Below, piece after piece: positions 36,923-64,000 of a stretch of DNA of 64,000 bases. The first letter of the stretch is position 1. Every line of letters begins with the position of its first letter. Under the pieces are notes generated by a model that had not been told where the DNA came from, did no database searches, and saw nothing but the letters and a program-made list of their open reading frames with translations. This DNA is from Cordia subcordata (Eukaryota; Streptophyta; Magnoliopsida; Boraginales; Cordiaceae): the NCBI GenBank assembly GCA_028554755.1, contig JAPTOF010000006.1, positions 13,081,001-13,145,000 on the forward strand, read 5' to 3'. Position numbers and translations under genes: made by a program.

Positions 36923-37250
36923 TGGTGTAAAGAATGTTAACAATTTATATATGTAAATAAGGACAATTTAAGAAAGTTATAGATATATATAGTGTAAATG
37001 AATGGTAAATTTAACATAATCAAGAGTAGTAGCGTTAACTAGGCATAGGATGGATCACTTTATAGAATGATTTTTCATGTAATGCCTCATTATAGTAGGT
37101 GCTGTATTTTGTTTGTGTTGTAAACATGACCGCGTGTGAGTGGAGCGTTTCCATTTAAGAGGAAAGGATGTTAGAAAGAATGAAGGTAAACACTATCCTA
37201 ATTGTGATTGTAAAATATTTGATTTCATTATTCTATAATCTAATTTCATG

Positions 37251-37759
37251 CTTTTCATACGAGACATAATTGGCATTGTGATTGACCATTACGAGCCGCA
37301 CATAATATCTACTAAGAGAGGTGAAAACAACCTTCAAGAGTTTATCATCATGAACTAAGAGTAAGTCAATTTGTGATCATATATAATCATGTAACTATAT
37401 CTCTCATTTGAATTTTGTGAATTGCATAACTAATTGACAAAACTCAATTGTAAAAATGAAGGATTAAGCCAATTATTATAACTCTTTGGAGGGAGTTCGT
37501 TTTTGCTGAAGGTAATATCATTACGAGTTCAAAAGAAGCAATGCCAGTTATAATAGCAAGACGCCTGGTTCCGTCGACATTTCACAGTGATGCTTTTATA
37601 TAATGCAAAGCTATATTTATTGGCCTTTTTATTTCTCATAGTGTTATCAACTTGCTACTCATATTAACATTATTTTCCAGGTAGCTCACTGTCTTCAACA
37701 GTTCATTTTATAATAATTGTCGAGTCCTGGATAGCAAAAGCAGAAATATTGCATATTTG
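37251..37759 (+). pseudogene. Replication protein A (RPA70)-like OB-fold gene fragment
   Basis: Three exon-like pieces. 37251-37360 reads LFIRDIIGIVIDHYEP and then GENNLQEFIIMN before a TAA where the family usually continues. 37469-37586 includes LWREFVFAEG and MPVIIARRL. 37681-37759 includes SSLSSTVHFI and ESWIAKAEI. The order and motifs match the central single-stranded-DNA-binding OB-fold region of the plant RPA70-like family, which is often duplicated and sometimes carried by Helitrons. Introns between the pieces have GT and AG ends and compatible phases. The in-frame stop and absence of N- and C-terminal parts indicate a pseudogene. The family match rests on motif memory, not a search. 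Confidence 0.55.
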
Positions 37760-38451
37760 GTATGTGTTCTATTGGAATGTTCTTTCTATTTCAACAAGGC
37801 CAAAAGCTTAACTATTCACAAGAAAAGATAGCTAGCTTTTTAAATAACTCTTCTCCATAGATTTAAACATCGGGAAATAAAATATAAAACTTTAACTGTA
37901 TATTTAGTTTATTTGTTTAAAGCGTATCTTTTGTTTGTATGGACTAACTTGGTAAAATGCCCTTTCTAATATAACTTTTCCAATTGCTTTTTTGAGAAGC
38001 TATGATTGTTGTCTTCTAAACAAGTATTAAATGTAGTTTTTTTTTTAAAAATCCTTTTGTAGATCAATATAAATACTTACTATATATCAAAACTGTTTAC
38101 TTAAAAACACAAAGTAATCTTACATTACTGCATATCAAGACTGCTTACTTCAAAAGACAAAGCAATTTTACATGCTAAGCACTTCTTAGTTAACGAATTT
38201 GTTGATATTCTATTTGCATTTTTTTACTATAAATGTATACCAACTATTCTTCTCATCTTTACTAGAAGTCAGCTTGTACCATTGAAAAATCTATTAGACC
38301 ATCCTTTGACAAATTCATTAACTTGTATACCTTTCATTTATAATCCTTTTTATAAGCTTTATCTATGTATGTTTAAAATCATGTGAGAATCATGTATGCA
38401 ATTAATTTGTAACTAAGATGAAGTTTAATAATACTTATTTTTTATAGGCAG

Positions 38452-38551
38452 AATCAAAATCAATCAATTGCTGCAGTGGAGCAGCTTGTCACAGGACGAC
38501 TTGAGTAATTATTTCGCCGAACTTTATGGCCGAACTTTATCATCAATCAAT
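38452..38551 (+). other. Exon-like open segment, unidentified
   Basis: An AG-ended polypyrimidine-poor acceptor (TATAGGCAG) precedes an open segment reading INQLLQWSSLSQDDLSN onward to a GTAGGTAG donor. It could be a further exon of the RPA-like fragment or chance. It joins out of frame to the preceding piece. Confidence 0.25.
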
Positions 38552-38722
38552 GGTAGGTAGATTTTATGCTAAAAAGGGGGCAATTAAAGCAGTTTGTGTG
38601 ATTCACAGGGGTCAAACTCAAAATAGTTGTGCCTTTTGATTTTGAAAGGAAAAAAAAAAAGTAAAAATAATAAAAAGATAAAAAAGAAAAAGAATGGAAA
38701 AGAAAAATCTCTAGGCACTGCC

Positions 38723-38730
38723 TATATAAA
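38723..38730 (+). promoter_or_regulatory. Probable TATA box of UBP6
   Basis: TATATAAA lies 102 bases upstream of the UBP6 ATG (38832). That places a transcription start near 38755 and gives a leader of about 75 nt. Confidence 0.5.
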
Positions 38731-38831
38731 CTCCCAAATATACCATATGCCCTTCTTCACAAGAAAACATCTGACCGAACACCTACTAGGCTCAACCCCA
38801 AGATCCCGCGACTGCCGAAGCTCCGATAATC

Positions 38832-58499
<19,668 letters not shown>

Positions 58500-58960
58500 T
58501 TCTTTGGGTTTATATACACTTGCTTGAACTTCACTGTTGGTCATTTTACGAGACACAAGAAGCTCTTCATGTTAATTGCCGTCCAATCTCAAGGGCTTTT
58601 TGTTTATGATGTATCTTGTGATTTAATTCGTGTTAATTATGTTATTTCAAACCTTTGTGCTTTCTGAGTATTTGAATTAAAGAGAAATTTGAAGGAATTC
58701 TTAAAGACTGGTGTGCTCTAATTCGTTTTTCTTTCTTCTTGCGTATGCGGAGTTGATAGAGGAGACGATTCTTGATAGGGATGAATGGGTTGTTAGTTCC
58801 ATATAGCGGACCGACTTTGGTTTCTTCTTGTAGTTTGGATTCAACATATTTTGCTAAGCCCTAAGCAGAAATTGTTCAACTATAGTTTCTGAATCCTAGT
58901 GAACCTGTTGCTCAGATATATAATAGCACTTAATTCCTCGTGGTGAAGGGACAACAATAA
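58500..58960 (+). other. 3' UTR and 3' flank of UBP6
   Basis: Follows the TAA at 58497-58499. ATTAAAG near 58675 is a possible poly(A) signal. No other gene. Confidence 0.45.
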
Positions 58961-59455
58961 AGGGTTTGTTTCGATTGTTCTTTTAGGAGTGCTTTTCTAT
59001 AATTTTTGAAAAGAAGAATTTTTTCTTCGTGATAACAGGAAGTGGTTTTTTCAAATAAGAAAAAAGGTTTTGGCTTTTAGGAAAAGCTTTTAGAGCCTGG
59101 TTGGATTGGCTTTTTTCATAGAGGTACTTATGTTTTTGGTTGAAAAAAGCACATCTTTGTTGTAATAAATATTTGGATTAGATTTTTTAAAAAACTTGGA
59201 GCTTTGAAAAAAAAACTTAATTTTAGTTATTTTGAGAAGTTAGAATTTTAACTTTTCAAGAAAAAACTTTTTGCAAAACTTTTGAGAAGTTCTTTGGAGA
59301 AAAGTTAATCTAAACGAATCTTAATTCAGTTGAGTTTTAGTTTTTTTTTTAAATATTAAATTTGACCTAAGTATTTATAGTTAAAAAAAGGTATTTTTTC
59401 CTTTTTTCAGGAAACAATAATTTTTTTCTACGAAAAAATCAGTTCAAACAGGTCC
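58961..59455. mobile_element. Outer Harbinger-type MITE downstream of UBP6
   Basis: Ends AGGGTTTGTTTCGATTG and CAGTTCAAACAGGTCC are inverted (about 10 of 16 positions). Both flanks are TAA (58958-58960 and 59456-59458). It hosts another MITE. Confidence 0.6.
59093..59320. mobile_element. Inner Harbinger-type MITE
   Basis: Ends GAGCCTGGTTGGATTGGCTT and AAGTTAATCTAAACGAATC are inverted, and TTA flanks both sides (59090-59092 and 59321-59323). It is nested in the outer MITE and so is the younger insertion. Confidence 0.6.
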
Positions 59456-59978
59456 TAACTGGTTGCTATAATGGGAGAGAAAAGCACTGTGAGCTGTGAA
59501 GCAACGTCGTGGTAAACGAAACTGTGCACACTTGTGAACACGCTAAAAGGTCGTCAAAGGTTCATTCTTGGCATTAGTTGTCACCATTACTGCAAGAGAT
59601 TCTCAAGGGGGGAAAAACGTAGTCAAATTTATGACTTCTAGATTTCAAGTGAGAATTGTTATCATTGAGTTGTTTCTTCTTGTTAAGCTTACAACAAACG
59701 ATATTCACACCTTCATAATTCGCTGCCTAATTGGTGGAGGCAAGCATTGAGTAGATATAAATTTAATTTTCTTGTAACATTACAACGTTTATTCACACGA
59801 GTAAAATGGTAGCATCCCATGTGCTTGTGAGCTGTGGCAGTAGGGACATATAGCCACCATTATCGTTGAGATTGCTTCAAAACGTCTTGTTAGAATACTA
59901 TTGCCGCCTGAAGCAGGCATAGACCTGTTTATTATGTTACGATATCATAATTAAAATTTAATAATTATAACGAGTTCG

Positions 59979-60313
59979 TTTGGCTTAATTTTTAGATATT
60001 CAAAATACATGTTGGAAATTTAAAAGTTAAAATTAACTTATTTAATTTATTTTTAGAAGAGTTTTTACATAAAAACTGGAGTCACAAAAAGTTAAAAAGT
60101 AAAAGCTTTTTAAAAAATGCTTTTGAGAAGTTATTTTTACATTATGTTAGAAATTGTTTTTGTTTATTTTTTTTAAAAAATACTACTCTATATTTTAGAA
60201 TTCTAAAATTGCTTAAAACAATTAAAAATTTAATTCCAAAAATATAAGGCTAAATAATTAACAACTAAAAATTTTACAGCTTAACAGCTAAAATATTACA
60301 GTTAGACCAAACA
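59979..60313. mobile_element. Possible MITE
   Basis: Ends GTTCGTTTGGCTTAATTTTTAG and AGACCAAACAAAG are loosely inverted, and the interior has AAAGCTTTT stems. No clear target duplication. Confidence 0.4.
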
Positions 60314-60319
60314 AAGTCT

Positions 60320-61095
60320 ACATGTGTTAAATTCAACTGTAAATCTTAACTGTATAATATTATGAAAAAAACGTAACTCGAAAAGAACTACAACATTTAA
60401 GATGAATTTCAACCAAAAAAAAAAAAAAAACCTTTATCTTAAGGGGCCAGGAGGTCTTAATGTTGATCCACAATAGGGCTGCTAGATCTATGAAGGACCA
60501 CCATTAATGCAATCAATATGAACACCCGAAACGATCGCCATCGACATAGACTACATTTATTGTATCCCAGCTGAAATTTGCAATTTGGCTGCTCAACAAT
60601 TGCAATCACTAGGTCAAACTTCCTCTTGTACGACATTGGGGAATGTATGTAGAGACTGAATCTCGAAATAAGAATTCTCTTTCTTGTAATATTATAAAGT
60701 CATAATTTAATGCAAAAATTACGAATTGTTCATATCAGTTGCGATAGTAATATGAACAATTTACAATTATTGAATTACGATAATATCAACATCATATTTT
60801 ATGATTTTGATCCTTCCCTTGAAACTCTATTCTAGCCAGGAGGCGCAATGCGCATTGGTGGGTGCAAAGACCCTTCTCTGCTTGAAGATGTCATATGGCT
60901 AAACACTATTAGCAACTCTCTGAATTGACCTATCGATTTACCGTGAGACCTCAATCTTTTCATAATGTTATAATATTATAATTTTGAGCCCATTGAATAT
61001 TTATAGCCATTTCATTCAAGAAATTAAGAGAAGATTTATGTTGTAAAGAAAGCGAAAATTTTTTGTATCACATGAGTTGTGATTGAATGATACTT
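60320..61095. other. Intergenic, no gene recognised
   Basis: Mixed sequence with an A run at 60415-60430. Short open segments around 60520-60660 and 60830-60940 do not resemble known proteins. The last part, before 61095, may belong to the LTR of copia E interrupted by the TRIM. Confidence 0.4.
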
Positions 61096-61640
61096 TGTCA
61101 TGTTCCGAACTCAAGTTCGCGAGCGAGATTGGAGTTTTAAGCATAACTAATAACTACTTGGGCCTCTGATTAATTAGTCCAAAATAGTTAACTCAAGTTA
61201 TTAGTTATACTTACGCCACACGCTTATAATCAAGTTACAAGTTACCCTAAAAACCAATGTGAGATATCACATTCATCCCCGTTGAGGACCCGACGTCCTC
61301 GTCAGGGATACACAATTACACACAAGACCAGGCGATGCAGGACTCTAGAGGTAGCTCCTACGGGCTCAAGAGGTGGCTCCCACCGCACATTTGGTCTAAC
61401 ACCTTGCTCTGTATAGCACTTAGCTTCCGCAACCGGCTGGTAAACAGGATCTGAATACCATTTTGTCACGCCCTTGAACCCAAGCCCGTGAGTGAGACTG
61501 GTTTTGTAGGCATAACTAATAATTATTTAGGCTTCTAATCAACTGGTCCAAAATGGTTAACCCACGTTTTTAGTTATACCCACTCTATCCACTTATAAAC
61601 AAGTCATAAGTGACCCTACAAACTGATATAGGATATCACA
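61096..61640 (-). mobile_element. TRIM-type miniature LTR element (545 bp)
   Basis: Two direct repeats of about 176 bp (61096-61271 and 61464-61640) start TGTCA and end ATATCACA, roughly 75% alike by eye, around a 192-bp interior without coding potential. On the minus strand TGGTATTCAGATCC, a methionine-tRNA-type primer site, lies three bases after the right-hand LTR (61447-61460). A purine-rich CAACGGGGATGAA precedes the left-hand LTR. These are the defining parts of a terminal-repeat retrotransposon in miniature, which moves with enzymes supplied by other elements. A 5-bp target duplication was not found. Confidence 0.75.
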
Positions 61641-61749
61641 TTTAGAGTCATTGTGTTCTCCTTTTGATTCTTCAAATACTTGTGTTGGTATTATTAATAA
61701 TGTGGACAACCCATTACTTAACAAGCTCGCCCTTAATGTGTTGTTCTTA

Positions 61750-63173
61750 AATTCCAAGAAATTTTCTCAAATAGTGAAACTTCTCTCTTGGAATTGACTT
61801 TGTGAATATGTCAACCACTTGATTTTCACTTGGACAAAATTTGAGTTAAACATATCCTGCATCAATTACATCTTTGATAAAATGATGCTCGATTGCAATA
61901 TATCTTGTTCTACTGTGATGGACTGAAATTTTTAGCCATGACAATGGTTGATTGATTGTCACAAAATAATTCAATAGCTCAATCTTGTCTTTCACTAAGA
62001 TTGTCACAAAATAGTTCAATAGCTCAATCTTGTCTTTCACTAAGATCTTCAAAACTTTTCCTCAATAACATGCACCGTGAAGTGACCAAAGTTACTAAAA
62101 TGTACTCAGCTTCTATAGATGATTGAAAAACTGTTTCTTGCTTCTTTGATGCCTGAGAGAAAATTCCTGAACTAAGTGTGAAAGCATGACCTCATTTACT
62201 TTTCATGTCATTAATGCATTTGGCCTAATAACTATCATGAGAGCCAAATAAGTTTATTTGAACTCTTTTGACATATTGGTTGCTAGAATTGGTTGTTCTT
62301 CTTATGTATCTTAACACCCTCTTTGCTATCGCAAAATAAATTTTACTAGGACAATGCATGATTCTGGAGACTAAACTTGCCACATATATAATGTCAGGCC
62401 TTGTTGTTGTAAGATATAACAAGTTTCCAACCAAGCTTTTATACATAGTAACATCAACTTTCTTTCCACTATCATCTATCTTCAAATTTTCATTTGCATC
62501 AAGTGGAGTATTCTTAGGTTTGTAATTATTCATATTGAATCTTGCCAAAATATTTTCAGCATTTTCTTTTGACAAATAAAGACGCCAGTGTCTTGTTGAC
62601 AAATTTTCATCCCAAGAAAGTGATGGAGAAAACCCATGTCAGTCATTTCAGATTCCTTCATCATATCTTTCTTGAAGTCTTGAATCATTTTTTCATAACT
62701 CCAGGTATATAATAAATCATCTACATAAAGAGCATTGATGTATCTTGAGATTTGATGTATATGTAGGCTCACTCTTGCTTTTCTTGAATACTTGCTTTTG
62801 AAAATATGAATCAATTTCACTATACCAAGGTCGTGGTGCTTATTGCGACCCATACATTGTTTAGCTTGTATATTCTTTTTTTTCCTCCAAACTTTTTCTT
62901 TATGTGCTTCTTCAAAATTTTCTGGTTCCATCACATAAAAATTACATTGTGTATAAATATCACTCAAGCTCTTCGTTTTCACAAGCTCTTCGTTTTCACT
63001 AAAGTGGAGCTTGATGATGATGGTCATGAATCTGGAGATGGCAATGAAATAAATGGTGAATTTTGAGGAGTTACTTCATCATCACTTGCAATGCTTGTTG
63101 TTTCTTCATTATCAACATCAAGAACATTTTTCTTGACTTGTTTTTCTTTCCAACTTCAAGTTACATCTTCATC
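61750..63173 (-). pseudogene. Copia E linker, reverse transcriptase and RNase H remnants
   Basis: Reverse transcriptase: LYVDDLLYTWS near 62710-62732, MTDMGFLHHFLGMKI and GVFICQKKM. The frame shifts near 62590 and continues with ARFNMNNYKPKNTPLDANEN and YKSLVGNLLYLTTTRPDI. RNase H: SSIEAEY-like sequence near 62110, then RTRYIAIEHHFIKD and DIFTKSIPREKFHYL to about 61750. A 42-bp in-frame duplication lies within RNase H. Confidence 0.82.
61957..62041 (-). repeat. 42-bp in-frame tandem duplication in copia E RNase H
   Basis: Two copies of a 42-bp unit; in translation ILVKDKIELLNYFVT is repeated as a 14-residue unit. The copies are nearly identical, differing by one A/G. Confidence 0.85.
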
Positions 63174-63178
63174 AAACA

Positions 63179-63691
63179 TGTTGGGGAAACTGAGAATACA
63201 CGCACACACATCAATGCACATAAAAAAACACACATAAATAGATACTTTTAATGTGGTTAGGTCCTCTGCCTACGTCCACAATCTCCCTTTGGGATAAATT
63301 TTATTATTTAACAATAACGGTTTACACACGGTGATGACTTTTGGATAGATAGAAAAGTCCAAACTTTCCCCCATAGAGTTCTCACAATGATTCTATCCTT
63401 ACTAGGACAAGAACGAATGTAAGACATTCTCTTTTATACATATGATGCTCTTAGGATCTCTCATCCACACCTCTTATGGGTTGTGGCTCCTAAGGCACAC
63501 TCCTAAGACACACCAAATACAAGATACAAGATCTTCTATTTATATGAGAGAATCTTTGTTCCTAAGAATTTCCAAGATTTCTCCTACATTGTTTAGGCAG
63601 GTCTTGAATTTGGTAACTCTGTTAATTATATTATTTTCTTCCACATATTTTTTAATTTGTACGGGCTTGGACTATGAACTACAACTTAACA
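63179..63691 (-). mobile_element. 513-bp solo LTR inside copia E
   Basis: Forward TGTTGGGGAAACTG ... CAACTTAACA, flanked by AAACA (63174-63178) and AGACA (63692-63696), a 5-bp target duplication with one mismatch. The copia reading order resumes on both sides (integrase C-terminal sequence to the right, FDEDVT-linker to the left). Read on the minus strand it starts TGTTAAGTTG and includes GGACGTAGGCAGAGGACC near its end, typical of a plant copia LTR. No internal region remains. Confidence 0.8.
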
Positions 63692-63714
63692 AGACATTAT
63701 ATCTTGGTTAATGA

Positions 63715-64000
63715 TTACCTCATTTTTCTTTAAGCTATGTAACCTATAGCCCTTGGACTTAGTACTATACCCGACAAGGATATATTTAACACTTACTTCA
63801 TCAAGTTTAATTCTTTTTTCTTTGGCACCTGTGCGTAGCAAATGCAACAAAATTTTTTAAATGTTTCACTGATGGCTTTTTTTTCTCCAAGCTTCGATAG
63901 GAGTTTGATTCTAAACAGCCTTTGTAGGACTGCTATTTATTAGATAAATGACTGTATATACAGCTTTATCCCTAAAACTTTTTGGTAGTCCTTCATGGAG
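63715..64000 (-). pseudogene. Copia E integrase C-terminal fragment
   Basis: Minus strand reads LHEGLPKSFRDKAVYTVIYL, NQTPIEAW, KKPSVKHLKNF, KGYRLH-like sequence and NEVIINQDI. This is the conserved end of copia integrase leading into the linker. It includes at least two in-frame stops and continues past the window edge. Confidence 0.8.

Larger units (their letters stand above)
61641..64000 (-). mobile_element. Ty1/copia element E, 3' part, interrupted
   Basis: Minus-strand copia pol running in from beyond the right edge: integrase C-terminal part (64000-63715), linker, reverse transcriptase, RNase H, and the start of the 3' LTR (TGTTAAGTAATGGG at 61723 and downwards). A solo LTR (63179-63691) interrupts the linker, and the TRIM adjoins or interrupts the 3' LTR. 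Frames are broken throughout. Confidence 0.8.

Noticed and set aside
61096..61640. Reading the pair of 176-bp repeats as a simple tandem duplication
   Set aside because: The primer-site and purine-tract positions next to the repeats are those of an LTR element, which a plain duplication does not predict.

Overview
The window is nuclear DNA of a flowering plant, almost certainly a eudicot. The evidence is plant gene families with many short GT-AG introns, long AT-rich non-coding stretches, and layers of Ty1/copia LTR retrotransposons, TIR transposons and MITEs. There is no bacterial, organellar or CRISPR content. I found no convincing new multi-gene system; the interest lies in how mobile elements rebuilt a three-gene neighbourhood.

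Genes. (1) At 3.2-8.2 kb (minus) is the 5' part of a glutamate/amino-acid dehydrogenase gene. It is a pseudogene: three small frame-breaking indels, and its fifth recognisable exon is cut by the long LTR of a SIRE-like copia element occupying 1-3199. (2) At 10.6-23.3 kb (minus) is a complete 12-exon gene for a 1225-residue protein with an ELL-like architecture (N-terminal domain, winged helix, long disordered Ser/Asp-rich middle, C-terminal Occludin/ELL helices). (3) At 38.8-58.5 kb (plus) is a complete 18-exon UBP6 gene, the plant counterpart of Ubp6/USP14, the proteasome-associated deubiquitinase; 481 residues with catalytic Cys113 and His429. In Arabidopsis UBP6 (At1g51710) lies beside an amino-acid dehydrogenase gene (At1g51720), so this looks like an old shared neighbourhood. 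(4) At 37.2-37.8 kb is a decayed replication-protein-A-like fragment.

Mobile elements in order: SIRE-like 3' end with an extra ORF (1-3199); a hAT-like non-autonomous element in intron 2 of the ELL-like gene (about 20.0-20.8 kb); copia B, full-structure but mutated, inserted 233 bp upstream of the ELL-like start codon (23540-29649); a 929-bp hAT element with a perfect 8-bp target duplication (29684-30612); a 1.6-kb SIRE-like solo LTR (31678-33303); a hAT-like MITE (34398-34804); copia C in UBP6 intron 13 (46313-51858), itself hosting a 499-bp internally deleted copia (50743-51241); copia D in UBP6 intron 15 (52636-57706), inserted in a Harbinger MITE; nested Harbinger MITEs downstream of UBP6 (58961-59455); a TRIM element (61096-61640); and copia E (minus, to the window edge) carrying a 513-bp solo LTR (63179-63691).

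The copia elements inside UBP6 are antisense to the gene and leave all exons and splice sites intact, so UBP6 is probably functional although its introns grew by more than 10 kb. All retroelement coding regions seen contain stops, frameshifts or deletions; none looks autonomous.
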